From Acuticoccus sp. MNP-M23 (GTDB lineage Bacteria; Pseudomonadota; Alphaproteobacteria; Rhizobiales; Amorphaceae), in assembly GCF_031195445.1 (NCBI RefSeq), contig NZ_CP133480.1, positions 3,650,501 through 3,714,500 on the forward strand: 64,000 nt of DNA, written 5' to 3'. The translations under genes were made by a program, and so were the position numbers. Below the pieces are notes generated by a model. That model was not told the origin of the DNA. It did no database searches and saw nothing but the letters and a program-made list of their open reading frames with translations. Of the stretch, positions 47,574-56,972 are shown one piece after another; the first letter of the stretch is position 1; each line of letters begins with the position of its first letter.

Positions 47574-48602
47574 ATGATGCAAGCCGAAGCCAAGGCCAAC
47601 GCGGACGGGAAAGCCGCTGCGGCCGAGCCGTCTGCCAAAAAGAGTTTTTCGGCAGACGATTACCGCCGTGCGTATGAGGACATGCTCCTCATCCGGCGGT
47701 TTGAAGAGAAGGCCGGCCAGCTTTACGGCATGGGCCTGATCGGCGGGTTCTGCCACCTGTACATCGGCCAGGAAGCCGTTGTCGTCGGCGCGCAGATGGC
47801 GATGCAGGAGGGTGACCAGGTCATCACCGGCTACCGCGACCATGGTCACATGCTGGCCACCGGCATGGACCCCAAGGGTGTCATGGCCGAGCTGACGGGG
47901 CGGTCGTCCGGCTACTCCAAGGGCAAGGGCGGCTCGATGCACATGTTCTCCGTCGAGAAGAATTTCTTCGGCGGACACGGCATCGTCGGCGCGCAGGTCT
48001 CTCTCGGCACGGGCATCGGCTTTGCCAACCGCTACCGCGAGAATGGCGCCGTGGCGCTGACCTATTTCGGGGACGGGGCCTCCAACCAGGGCCAGGTCTA
48101 CGAGAGCTTCAACATGGCCAAGCTCTGGTCGATCCCGGTCGTCTACATGATCGAGAACAACAAGTACGGCATGGGCACCTCGGTCGAGCGCGCCTCCGCC
48201 AACACCGACCTGTCGCAGCGCGGCGCCAGCTTCGGCATTCCGGGCGCGCAGGTGGACGGCATGTCCGTCGAGGTCGTGCGCGAGGAAGTGGGCAAGGCGC
48301 TTGAGCATGCCCGCACTGGCAAGGGCCCCTACATTCTGGAGCTGCTCACCTACCGCTACCGCGGTCACTCCATGTCCGACCCGGCAAAGTACCGCACCCG
48401 CGACGAGGTGAACGAGTTCCGTCAGAAGCGCGACCCCATCGAGCATGTGCGCGAAATCCTCCTCTCCAAGCACAAGGTGGCGGAGGACGAGATCAAGGCT
48501 ATCGACAAGCGTGTGCGCGAGGAAGTGAACACCGCTGCCGAATTCGCACAGAGCGAGCCCGAGCCCGATCCGTCGGAGCTCTGGACGGATATCGTACGGT
48601 GA
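47574..48602 (+). CDS. pdhA: Pyruvate dehydrogenase E1 component, alpha subunit
   Basis: 342 residues. With PdhB it forms the TPP-dependent E1 that decarboxylates pyruvate and acetylates the lipoyl group of E2. The TPP motif is GDGASNQGQVYESFNMAKLW ending in ENN. The phosphorylation-loop region YRYRGHSMSDPAKYR is present. The N-terminus is Ala/Lys-rich. GGGGA precedes the start. Confidence 0.97.
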   Translation: MMQAEAKANADGKAAAAEPSAKKSFSADDYRRAYEDMLLIRRFEEKAGQLYGMGLIGGFCHLYIGQEAVVVGAQMAMQEGDQVITGYRDHGHMLATGMDPKGVMAELTGRSSGYSKGKGGSMHMFSVEKNFFGGHGIVGAQVSLGTGIGFANRYRENGAVALTYFGDGASNQGQVYESFNMAKLWSIPVVYMIENNKYGMGTSVERASANTDLSQRGASFGIPGAQVDGMSVEVVREEVGKALEHARTGKGPYILELLTYRYRGHSMSDPAKYRTRDEVNEFRQKRDPIEHVREILLSKHKVAEDEIKAIDKRVREEVNTAAEFAQSEPEPDPSELWTDIVR

Positions 48603-48668
48603 TGGTCCGCAAAGGCCACGCCGCCATCCTCGACGACGCGCTCTGCGGACACTGAAGAAGACAACAAT

Positions 48669-50135
48669 ATGCCCACCGAAATTCTGATGCCCGCGCTCTC
48701 TCCGACCATGGAGGAGGGCAAACTCGCAAAATGGCTTAAAGCCGTGGGCGACGACGTGGCAGCCGGCGACATCATCGCCGAAATCGAGACCGACAAGGCG
48801 ACCATGGAGGTCGAGGCGGTCGACGAAGGCAAGCTCGGCAAGATCCTCATCGAGGAAGGCACCGAGGGCGTCCCTGTCAACACTCCCATCGCGGTGCTGC
48901 TCGCCGAAGGCGAGAGCGAAAGCGACATCGGCGAAAGCAGTGGCCCCGCCAAGGGTGCCGCGACCGATGCTGAGGACACCGGCGCCAAGGCCGATGCGCC
49001 CGGCGGAGTCTCCGGCACCAGCCTCGTGAAGGACGGGCCCGGACCGCAGGGCAGCCTGTCGGCCGATGCGCCGCGTCCGCCGGCCGCGCCTGCCGGCATC
49101 AGGCTGCCGGACGACCAGCCCGATGAGCCCGACTTCCCCGAAGGCACCGAGATGACGCAGATCACGGTGCGCGAGGCGCTCCGCGACGCGATGCTGGAAG
49201 AAATGCACCGCGACGAGGACGTCTTCCTGATGGGCGAAGAAGTCGCCGAGTACCAGGGCGCCTACAAGGTCAGCCAGGGTCTGCTGGACGAGTTCGGCGC
49301 GCGCCGCGTGGTCGACACGCCCATCACCGAGCACGGCTTTACCGGCCTTGGCGTCGGCGCGGCCTTCGCGGGCCTCAAGCCCATCGTCGAGTTCATGACC
49401 TTCAACTTCGCCATGCAGGCGATCGACCAGATCATCAACTCGGCTGCCAAGACGCACTACATGTCCGGCGGCTTCATCAAGTGCCAGATCGTGTTCCGTG
49501 GCCCCAACGGTGCCGCTGCCCGCGTTGCCGCCCAGCACAGCCAGGATTATGCGTCCTGGTACGCCCACGTCCCCGGCCACCGCGTGATCATGCCGTATTC
49601 GGCAACCGACGCGAAGGGCCTGCTCAAGGCCGCGATCCGCGATCCCAACCCGGTGATCTTCCTCGAAAACGAGATCCTCTACGGCCAGACCTTCGACGTG
49701 CCGAAGGTGGACGATCTGGTTCTGCCCATCGGCAAGGCCAAGGTGGAGCGCAAGGGCCGCGACGTGACCATCGTCTCGTTCGGCATCGGCATGACCTACG
49801 CCATGAAGGCTGCCGCCGAACTGGCGGCGATGGGCATCGACGCCGAGGTCATCAACATGCGCTCGCTGCGGCCGCTCGACATGGAAACGGTGATCAAGTC
49901 GGTCCGCAAGACCAACCGCTGCGTTGTGGTGGAAGAGGCGTTCCCGGTCTGCTCGATCTCGTCGGAAATCGGCTTCCAGCTGATGCACCACGCGTTCGAC
50001 TTCCTGGACGCGCCGGTCATGCGTGTCACCGGCAAGGATGTGCCGATGCCGTACGCCGCCAACCTCGAGAAGCTCGCCCTGCCCAACGTTGGCGAAGTGA
50101 TCGACGCGGTGAAAGCCGTCACGTACACGGCCTGA
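48669..50135 (+). CDS. pdhB: Pyruvate dehydrogenase E1 beta subunit with N-terminal lipoyl domain
   Basis: 488 residues. A lipoyl domain occupies about residues 1-78, with the lipoylation lysine K43 in [12 protein letters not shown] Pro/Ala/Asp-rich linker follows, then the E1-beta domain from about residue 160 ([36 protein letters not shown]). This fusion is usual in alphaproteobacteria. The next gene is on the opposite strand, so no E2 or E3 gene follows. Confidence 0.97.
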   Translation: MPTEILMPALSPTMEEGKLAKWLKAVGDDVAAGDIIAEIETDKATMEVEAVDEGKLGKILIEEGTEGVPVNTPIAVLLAEGESESDIGESSGPAKGAATDAEDTGAKADAPGGVSGTSLVKDGPGPQGSLSADAPRPPAAPAGIRLPDDQPDEPDFPEGTEMTQITVREALRDAMLEEMHRDEDVFLMGEEVAEYQGAYKVSQGLLDEFGARRVVDTPITEHGFTGLGVGAAFAGLKPIVEFMTFNFAMQAIDQIINSAAKTHYMSGGFIKCQIVFRGPNGAAARVAAQHSQDYASWYAHVPGHRVIMPYSATDAKGLLKAAIRDPNPVIFLENEILYGQTFDVPKVDDLVLPIGKAKVERKGRDVTIVSFGIGMTYAMKAAAELAAMGIDAEVINMRSLRPLDMETVIKSVRKTNRCVVVEEAFPVCSISSEIGFQLMHHAFDFLDAPVMRVTGKDVPMPYAANLEKLALPNVGEVIDAVKAVTYTA

Positions 50136-50580
50136 TCCGGCTGTTGCGTCTGCTGCGCGGCCGGCACTGTTTCCGCGGTGCCGGTCTTCGCAATCTTACC
50201 GCCTCTTGCTCACCTCGTTCGCCTCACAGGTGAGCCGCGCGTCGTCCCGGAAGTCCCGGCGGCACGCCGGATGTCCGTGGCGCTCCTGCCCGCTTCGGCG
50301 CGCTGGTATTGCGCCCTGCATGCTGCCGTTCGCAAAACCACGAGTGGACCGCAGCCACGCTGGCTGAAACGCACCGCCATCTTTTTCATGACGACCGATA
50401 AACGGTTTCAGCCGCGCTTGCTCTGCGCGGTAACTCGCAATTTGATCGGTTTTTCTGAGAGATGAACCACGGCGCAAGGCGCTGTTTTCTCGGATAGGGT
50501 GATCACCGTCCGAGAGCTTCAGCCCCTTTGCTTTGCTAAGTCGAAGCTGGTTGCGTGGCCTTTTGCGCAGGCCACGTCTT
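50136..50580. other. Intergenic region between pdhB and cheZ, no gene seen
   Basis: This 445-bp stretch contains a hairpin, CCGGCAC (50161-50167) with GTGCCGG (50178-50184), followed by a pyrimidine-rich run. It may be a weak terminator for pdhB. The open frames inside have no recognisable features. Confidence 0.5.
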
Positions 50581-51288
50581 TCAGGGGAACATGGCGTCCA
50601 CGTCGTCCTGGTTGACCACGCCGGGGTCATCCTTGAAAGAAGGCCCGTTGAGCAGCCCTTCCGGATCGTGCGCCTTGGGTTCGGGCGCAGCGACGGCAGT
50701 GGGCGTGCCTTTCTCGCGGGCGAGTTTGATGGTCTCCCAGACGTCCACCATCGACGCGATGCGCTCCTCGATGAAGCCCATGGATTCGACGACCTTGCTG
50801 ATGCGCTGGCCGCTAATATCCTGAAAGTTGCACGCCTCGAAGATCTGGATCACCGCTTCGCTGATCTTCTCACCGTCCGCCTTTATGGCGGCGTCGGAAT
50901 TGGAGGCGAGGCGCTGCGCTGCATCGTCGATCGCTTCGGCTGCGGCAAGGATCGTGTCCGTAGCCTCTTCCGTTCCGGTGACAACCGCACGCAACTCATC
51001 GGTTGTGCGGCTGGTCGCCTCGTTGGATGCGACACCCTTGGCCTGCAGAGCAGAGATTTCGGATTTCGTGACCTCCAGGCGAGTCTGAATATCCTCGACG
51101 CCGCTCCAGACCGCGATGGCACTTTCGATTGATTGGCTGACCACATTGGTCTTGGCCTCGGCATTCTGCGCGCGCAGCGCATTGAGCTCCGCCAAAATGC
51201 CGTCGACGTGGGACGACATCGGCGGAGGCGGCGGCTTGCTGCCATGGCTCCTGGGTCCTTCGAAGAGTTCCGCGCGAAACCGTCTCAT
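50581..51288 (-). CDS. cheZ: Chemotaxis phosphatase CheZ
   Basis: 235 residues; start at 51288 (MRRFRAELFEG) chosen because GGAG lies 6 nt upstream; 51300 is possible. CheZ dephosphorylates CheY-P. The catalytic helix has CNFQDISGQRISKV, with D157 and Q161 matching E. coli CheZ D143 and Q147. The C-terminal tail (NQDDVDAMF) resembles the CheY-binding peptide. The middle is a long helical bundle. It is divergent from cheY. CheZ is not universal among alphaproteobacteria, which often use phosphate-sink CheYs. Confidence 0.92.
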   Translation of the reverse strand: MRRFRAELFEGPRSHGSKPPPPPMSSHVDGILAELNALRAQNAEAKTNVVSQSIESAIAVWSGVEDIQTRLEVTKSEISALQAKGVASNEATSRTTDELRAVVTGTEEATDTILAAAEAIDDAAQRLASNSDAAIKADGEKISEAVIQIFEACNFQDISGQRISKVVESMGFIEERIASMVDVWETIKLAREKGTPTAVAAPEPKAHDPEGLLNGPSFKDDPGVVNQDDVDAMFP

Positions 51289-51501
51289 CGCAATCTCCAT
51301 CTCAGCCGACAGACGCGTGCGTCCGATTGAACCGGCGACACAATCCAACAATACACGCGAGATGACGCCTTACAACCTATAAGTTGCGAATTGCAGCGAG
51401 AGCGATAGTGGCGACACAGTTTCGCGCAAGTTGGACCGACTAAAGATTGGCTACGCGAGATTTGTCGTCTTTCGAGGCGGTGGAAACAACGGAGATGAGT
51501 A

Positions 51502-51888
51502 ATGTCCCTCGATCTGAATATGTCGGTTCTGGTAATCGACGACTACAAGACGATGGTTCGTATTATCAAAAATCTGCTGAAGCAAATCGGCTTTACTGAT
51601 GTTGATGATGCATCTGACGGATCCGAAGCGTTGGTCAAGCTGGGCCAGAAGGATTATGGGCTGATCATTTCCGACTGGAACATGGAGCCGATGACCGGTT
51701 ACGAGCTGCTCCAGAAGGTGCGCGCCGACGATGCGCTCAAGCACATCCCCTTCATCATGGTGACGGCGGAAGCGAAGTCCGAAAACGTGGTGGCCGCCAA
51801 GGAAGCCGGCGTGAACAACTACATTGTGAAACCGTTCAACGCGCAGACGTTGAAAGGGAAAATCGAGTCTGTCTTCCAGCCTGCCTGA
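51502..51888 (+). CDS. cheY: Chemotaxis response regulator CheY
   Basis: 128 residues, a stand-alone receiver domain. The acid pocket is D13-D14, the phospho-acceptor D58 (IISDWNMEPM), and the switch residues T88, Y107 and K110 are in place. GGAGATGAG precedes the ATG. It is divergent from cheZ; both would act at the flagellar motor. Confidence 0.95.
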   Translation: MSLDLNMSVLVIDDYKTMVRIIKNLLKQIGFTDVDDASDGSEALVKLGQKDYGLIISDWNMEPMTGYELLQKVRADDALKHIPFIMVTAEAKSENVVAAKEAGVNNYIVKPFNAQTLKGKIESVFQPA

Positions 51889-51930
51889 TTGGAAGGCCTC
51901 GTCGAACCGGGTCGGGACGCAGCCGCGAAT

Positions 51931-51998
51931 CAGTGTGAGTGAAATGCACTAATAAAGTGTAAATATGGTTGTGTTCACTTTCCACTGGTCTATAGTGG
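51931..51998. promoter_or_regulatory. Cluster of AGTG/CACT repeats upstream of ftcR
   Basis: In this 68-bp AT-richer stretch AGTG or CACT occurs at least seven times in both orientations. One pair, CCACT/AGTGG (51982-51998), encloses a CTATAG that may be a -10 element. The arrangement resembles an operator region. Confidence 0.4.
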
Positions 51999-52092
51999 CG
52001 ATGTCCCGAGCCGGTCGGGGCAGACAAGTCCGTCATTCCCTCAAGGTTAAACCACTAAAGCTGGGCGCGTGCGCTCGGCGGAAAGTAGGCCG

Positions 52093-52911
52093 ATGTACAT
52101 CGTCATCGACTCCCGCGACGTCGTCGCGACAGGTTACAAGGCTGGTTTTGAGCGCGAGGGTCTCGCGTGCACGACCTTTGCAGGCCGCGATTTCGCAGAC
52201 TGGCTGACAACCCTGTCCGACGAGGATGTCAGCGCAATCCAGGCCGTTATCCTCGGCGAGACCGAGGAGCGAATGACCATCCCGATGCTTATCCGCGCGC
52301 GGGGGAAAACCCCGCTGATCGCACTGAAAGAAGAACGTGGCCTCGATGAAACGTTGACGCTCTTCAATACCGGCGTTGACGACGTTGTGAAGAAGCCAGC
52401 GCCCGTCAAGGAACTGATCGCGCGCTCCAATGCCATCTGGCGCCGGTCGACCGAAAGCCGCCAGGAGGCCAATTTTGGCCGTCTCGTCGTCTATTTCGAC
52501 CTGCGGGACCCCACGATTGATGGCGAGCCCATCGAGTTGCCCCGCCGGGAACGCCAGATCCTCGAATATCTTGCACGCAACCGGCGGCGGCGGATCACCA
52601 AGTCCCAGCTGTTCAACGCCATCTATGGTCTCTTCAACGAAAGCGTCGACGAAACCGTCATCGAGGGCCACATCTCGAAATTGCGGAAGAAGCTGCGCCA
52701 GCAGTTGGGGTATGACGTGATCGATGCCAAGCGCTTTGCCGGTTATTCGTTCATCGGTGACCGCGCGCCTTGCGAAATCCTGCCGGATCAGAGCCCGCGA
52801 GCCAAACGTCCCAGTCTGTCCATCGTCACCACGGACGACGGGGACGTCATCCCGTCGCTTCCCACCGCCCGGCATCTTCAGTCGCACAACAACTTCGACC
52901 GTCGCCCCTGA
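52093..52911 (+). CDS. ftcR: Flagellar transcriptional regulator FtcR/Rem-like
   Basis: 272 residues from MYIVIDSRDVVATGYKAGF. An atypical receiver domain (to about residue 120) lacks a clear phospho-acceptor aspartate; the expected position reads AVILGE. A winged helix of the OmpR type follows (LPRRERQILEYLARNRRRRI and VIEGHISKLRKKLRQQLG). This layout matches FtcR of Brucella and Rem of Sinorhizobium, which activate flagellar genes. A C-terminal ~30-residue tail is unusual. It lies 204 nt after cheY. Confidence 0.85.
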   Translation: MYIVIDSRDVVATGYKAGFEREGLACTTFAGRDFADWLTTLSDEDVSAIQAVILGETEERMTIPMLIRARGKTPLIALKEERGLDETLTLFNTGVDDVVKKPAPVKELIARSNAIWRRSTESRQEANFGRLVVYFDLRDPTIDGEPIELPRRERQILEYLARNRRRRITKSQLFNAIYGLFNESVDETVIEGHISKLRKKLRQQLGYDVIDAKRFAGYSFIGDRAPCEILPDQSPRAKRPSLSIVTTDDGDVIPSLPTARHLQSHNNFDRRP

Positions 52912-53143
52912 AATGACCAGGTCTGCGAGCGCCCGGCCGGGCTCTTCTCGTCCGGCCCCGGCGCCGCGGGCGCAACATTCGCGAAACTCTGCGTGAACGC
53001 GCTGCAGGTCCAGCAGGCGATCAAACGTCCGACACGCTCCCGCCTGTGAGTTCGGATGCGTCAAGATACAGATCAGCCCGGACCAGACATTGCATCGAGG
53101 CCTGAGAACGACGTAACCTCCCGGTTACAAGAACAACATCGGG

Positions 53144-53980
53144 ATGGAACGTCGCTTGAAGATTGCACTGTGCAATGAGGTTCTCCGCGAACTGCCGTTT
53201 GACCGCCAATGCGCGTTCGCGGCCGCGGTGGGGTTTGACGGGCTTGAACTTGCCCCTTTTACCCTGGCCGAGAACCCCGAACACCTGACCGATTCCGATG
53301 CAGCCAGGCTCCGGAGCACGCTGGCGGCGAACGGGCTGAGCTGCTGCGCCCTGCACTGGCTGCTGGCTGCGCCCTCAGGCCTGTCGATCACCACAAGCGA
53401 TGAGGCGGTTCTGCATCGAACCCATGAACTGATGCGCCGGCTTGTGGATTTTGCCGCCGCTGTCGGCGCTGGCGTTCTGGTTCACGGATCACCGGCACAG
53501 CGGGTCATCGCCGGGAAAGAGGATGAGGCGAGCCGGCAAAGGGCGCGCGACGCGTTCGCCATCGCAGGCGAAGCTGCAGCGGCTGCCGGCGTCGTTTATT
53601 GCATCGAGCCGTTGTCGACGGATGAGACAGCCTACATCAACACCGTTGCAGAGGCTGTTTCGGTCGTCAGCGAGGTCGCAAGCCCCGGCCTCAAAACCAT
53701 GATCGATACCGCCGCCACTGCGCGCGATGGTGGCGATTGTGCCCGGATCATCCGCGAGTTCATGCCCATGGGAGTCCTCCAGCACGTCCACGTCAACGAT
53801 CCGAACAGGCGGGGGCCGGGAGAGGGCGCGCTCCGATTTGCGCCGATCTTCGATAGCCTGCGGGAAACAAACTACAACGGCTGGGTGTCGGCCGAGCCGT
53901 TTGTGTATGAGCCGGACGGAATGGCGGCTGCGGCCCGCGCCGCAGGTGTCCTCACAACGCTGCGGGATGATCGACCATGA
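53144..53980 (+). CDS. Xylose-isomerase-like TIM-barrel sugar isomerase/epimerase
   Basis: 278 residues. The pattern fits the sugar phosphate isomerase/epimerase (AP endonuclease 2) superfamily. Probable metal ligands in order are Glu in YCIEPLSTDETAY, Asp in MIDTAA, His in HVHVNDPNR and Glu in SAEPFVYEP. The start MERRLKIALCNEVLREL is an ATG. It overlaps the next gene by 4 nt (ATGA). The substrate is unknown; a sugar acid or polyol is likely from the neighbour. Confidence 0.85.
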   Translation: MERRLKIALCNEVLRELPFDRQCAFAAAVGFDGLELAPFTLAENPEHLTDSDAARLRSTLAANGLSCCALHWLLAAPSGLSITTSDEAVLHRTHELMRRLVDFAAAVGAGVLVHGSPAQRVIAGKEDEASRQRARDAFAIAGEAAAAAGVVYCIEPLSTDETAYINTVAEAVSVVSEVASPGLKTMIDTAATARDGGDCARIIREFMPMGVLQHVHVNDPNRRGPGEGALRFAPIFDSLRETNYNGWVSAEPFVYEPDGMAAAARAAGVLTTLRDDRP

Positions 53981-55389
53981 CTGACATTCAACTTATTGAT
54001 GTTTCCTTTGGCGAGCGGCCGGTGCGATTGCGGTTGCCGTTCCGCTTCGGCGTCATCACGCTGCGGGAAGCGCGCCAGGTTTTTGTGAAGGCGCATGTCC
54101 GCTGCGCCGACGGTCGCGAGGGGGAGGGGATCTCCGCCGAACTCCTGATCCCCAAATGGTTCGACAAGTCTGCCGATCGCACCAACGAAGACAATGTCAA
54201 CCAGCTGCGCCAGGCGCTGCGCAACGCCAGCGCTGCCTACATGAACGAGGCGCCGGCCCGCGCCTTTGCCCTCCATGCCGCGAAGGCTGCTGACATCGAG
54301 GCCGCCGCGGCGACGCACGACCTGCCGCCGCTCGTGGCATCCTACGGGCCTGCACTGCTGGACCGGGCGCTGATCGACGCGCTCTGCCGGATCGAGGGCG
54401 TCAGCGTCTTCGATGCGGTGCGCCAGAACCGGCTCGGGATTTCCGCGGCAACTGCGCCGGACCTCGAAGGCTTCCGGTTCGACGATTTTCTCAAAACCCT
54501 TGTGCCGGCGCGGACAATTTCACTGCGCCACACGGTGGGGATGGTTGACCCGCTGGTTGCGGCCGATCAGAGCGATGCAGACCGGCTGAACGACGGCCTC
54601 CCCGAAACGCTGGAGGAGGTGATTGCCCAGACGGGCGTCACGCACTTCAAGCTGAAGGTTGGCGGCGACGTGGACGCCGACGTGGCGCGGCTGAAGGCCA
54701 TCGCCGCGGTGATCGATCGATGTCCGCATTATGCCGTGTCGCTGGATGGCAACGAGCAGTTCAAGGATGCCGCCGGTGTTGTCGCGCTCTGGGACAGGAT
54801 CGCGGCCGAGCCGGACCTTGCGCGCCTGCGGGACAATATTCTTTTCATCGAGCAGCCCATTGCGCGGGCCAGCGCACTTTCCACCGACATTGCGGCGCTG
54901 GCCGCCATCAAGCCCGTGGAAATTGACGAGTCGGACGGATTTGTAGGAGCGTTCCCGGCGGCCAAGGCCCTTGGCTACCAGGGGATCTCGTCAAAATCCT
55001 GCAAGGGTTTTTATCGCGCCATCATCAACCGCGCGCGCTGCGATATGTGGAACGAGATGGCGGGCGAGAAGCGCTATTTCATGTCCGCAGAGGATCTCAC
55101 CACGCAGGCCGGCATCGCCCTGCAGCAGGATCTGGCGCTCGCGTCGCTCATCGGCTGCACCCATGTGGAGCGCAACGGCCACCATTATGTCAGCGGCATG
55201 GCCGGGGTGCCGGATGCGGAAGCCGATGCGTTTGTGGACGCTCACGGCGACCTTTACCGGAAAGACGGCGATGCCGTTCGGCTGCGTGTGGAGAACGGGC
55301 AGCTGGCGCTGGGGTCGCTCCACACGCCAGGGCTTGGCAGCGCGGTCATACCGGACTTCGGCGCGATGACGCCGATGCCGGAGGCGTGA
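53977..55389 (+). CDS. Enolase-superfamily (mandelate racemase-like) protein
   Basis: 470 residues, longer than most of the superfamily (350-400). The barrel motifs are visible: KxK at K225 and K227 (FKLKVGG), metal ligands D257 (LDGNEQF), E292 (IEQPI) and D317/E318 (EIDESDGF), and K340 (SSKSCKG). They fit acid-sugar dehydratases, racemases or cycloisomerases. It is translationally coupled to the isomerase gene, so the two should act in one catabolic route. The exact reaction is not known. Confidence 0.82.
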   Translation: MTDIQLIDVSFGERPVRLRLPFRFGVITLREARQVFVKAHVRCADGREGEGISAELLIPKWFDKSADRTNEDNVNQLRQALRNASAAYMNEAPARAFALHAAKAADIEAAAATHDLPPLVASYGPALLDRALIDALCRIEGVSVFDAVRQNRLGISAATAPDLEGFRFDDFLKTLVPARTISLRHTVGMVDPLVAADQSDADRLNDGLPETLEEVIAQTGVTHFKLKVGGDVDADVARLKAIAAVIDRCPHYAVSLDGNEQFKDAAGVVALWDRIAAEPDLARLRDNILFIEQPIARASALSTDIAALAAIKPVEIDESDGFVGAFPAAKALGYQGISSKSCKGFYRAIINRARCDMWNEMAGEKRYFMSAEDLTTQAGIALQQDLALASLIGCTHVERNGHHYVSGMAGVPDAEADAFVDAHGDLYRKDGDAVRLRVENGQLALGSLHTPGLGSAVIPDFGAMTPMPEA

Positions 55390-55414
55390 TCGCCGTCCGG
55401 CGCCGGTGGCGCGA

Positions 55415-56782
55415 CTAGCGGCCGTCCGGTGTGCGGAAGCCGAACCACTTGTCGCGCACCTGGTCGGTGTGCTCGGCCGGGCGGTAGTAGCTCACCCGCA
55501 GCCCGAGACGCTCGGCGCTGAGCGATCCGATGGAGGACATGAGCGTGAACGCCGCCACAAAGCTGTCGCGCTCGGACAGGACCAGCGTCAATTGGGCGGA
55601 AATGAGATCGCGCTGTGCATCCAGCACGTCGAGCGTGGTGCGCTGGCCGACCTTCTGCTCCTCGATCACGCCCTGAAGGGCAAGGTTTGCCGCGAACACA
55701 CCGGTGCGTGAATTCTGGATCGAGCGCAGGGCGCCGGTGTAGTTGGCCCAGGACGATACGGTGAACTGGCGAACGTCGTCGCGGGTGAGATCCACCTGGA
55801 TGCGCTGGGTGCCCAGATTCTCCTTCGCCTGCCGCACCTCGGCAGACACGCGGCCGCCCTGATAGATCGGCACGGTCAGGTCGAGGCTCAGCGTCGCGTC
55901 GTCCGACTGGCTCACGCGGTTGGTGGAATTGAACGTGGTCCCGGCGCTGCCGTTCAACGTCAGCGAGGGCAGGAATTGCCCTTCCAGCGCCGACACGTTG
56001 TAGAGCTGCTGATCGACGGCAAAAAGCGCTGCCAGAATGGCCGGATGCCTGTTCTGGCCAAGGGTGACGGCGGCGTTCAGTGTCGGCGGCAGCAGTCTTG
56101 CTTCGTTGATGTTGTCGACCAGATTGCCCGCAGTAAGGCCGGTGAGCTGGCGGTAGGTGGCCTCAGTCGTGCTGAGGTTGGCAATGGCTTCGTCCAGCAG
56201 AGATTGAGCCTCGGCGCGACGGGCTTCGGCCTGGCTGACATCGGTCCGGGTGCCTTCGCCAACCTCGAAACGATCGCGGGCAGCGGTGGTCTGCCGGGAC
56301 AGGAACGCCACGTCGCTCTGGCGCAGACGCACCACTTCGCGGTTTAGTAGAACGTCGTAAAAGGCAGTTGCACTGTCCAGAAGCACGTTCTGTTCGGTGT
56401 TTTCCAGCGACTTGCGCTCGGCCTTAACAGCCGCTTCCGCTGCACGGATGGAGTTGCGGACCTGGAAGCCGGCGAACAGAGGCTGAGCGATGCGCACCTG
56501 CACTGCCGTCGGCCCGCTACGGGAACCGGAGTTGATGGAGCCGATCGTGCGTGTGGTCCGCAGGCTCTGGCTGAGATTCGCGGTCACCGTGGGCCGGTTG
56601 CGGGACCGGGCGATCGCAATGTTCTCGTCAATCGAGCGGAGCGAGGAGCGTGCGACGTTCAGAGTTGGGTTGGTGGAGTAGGCTGCGCTCAGCGTTTCAC
56701 GCAGCGTCTGCGCGTTGACAGGGCCGGCAAGGAGCAACCCGGCCGCGGCAGCGCACACCAGCGCACCTTTTCTGACTGTCAT
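55415..56782 (-). CDS. tolC: TolC-family outer-membrane efflux/secretion channel
   Basis: 455 residues, ATG at 56782 chosen because GAGG lies 7 nt upstream; a GTG 6 nt earlier has poor spacing. A signal peptide (KGALVCAAAAGLLLAGPVNA) precedes QTLRETLSAAYSTNPTL. Two repeated coiled-coil halves are seen (RVRIAQPLFAGFQVR-like VRIAQPLFAGFQVRNS, and LDLTVPIYQGGRVSAEVRQA), as in TolC. It forms the outer-membrane duct for type I secretion and efflux pumps. It lies 190 nt downstream of pcm; this pairing is conserved in the order. Confidence 0.93.
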   Translation of the reverse strand: MTVRKGALVCAAAAGLLLAGPVNAQTLRETLSAAYSTNPTLNVARSSLRSIDENIAIARSRNRPTVTANLSQSLRTTRTIGSINSGSRSGPTAVQVRIAQPLFAGFQVRNSIRAAEAAVKAERKSLENTEQNVLLDSATAFYDVLLNREVVRLRQSDVAFLSRQTTAARDRFEVGEGTRTDVSQAEARRAEAQSLLDEAIANLSTTEATYRQLTGLTAGNLVDNINEARLLPPTLNAAVTLGQNRHPAILAALFAVDQQLYNVSALEGQFLPSLTLNGSAGTTFNSTNRVSQSDDATLSLDLTVPIYQGGRVSAEVRQAKENLGTQRIQVDLTRDDVRQFTVSSWANYTGALRSIQNSRTGVFAANLALQGVIEEQKVGQRTTLDVLDAQRDLISAQLTLVLSERDSFVAAFTLMSSIGSLSAERLGLRVSYYRPAEHTDQVRDKWFGFRTPDGR

Positions 56783-56972
56783 TGCCACACCTCAAAACCC
56801 GATGGAACCATCCGTCCTACTAGGCGTTTCGCGCCAGGATTTGGAAGGTCCTTATCGAGAATTCGGGGTGTGTCGGGAGCGCGAGATCGCCGATGCGGTA
56901 TTTGCGCAACGGCCGCGTGCGTGACGCTGCCACGTTGTCGCAGCCCAGAGAAAAGCGCGGACCAAAATCCTG

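Noticed and set aside
50178-50465. A 95-residue open frame in the pdhB-cheZ gap
   Set aside because: No Shine-Dalgarno sequence, no conserved motif and overlapping a candidate terminator hairpin.
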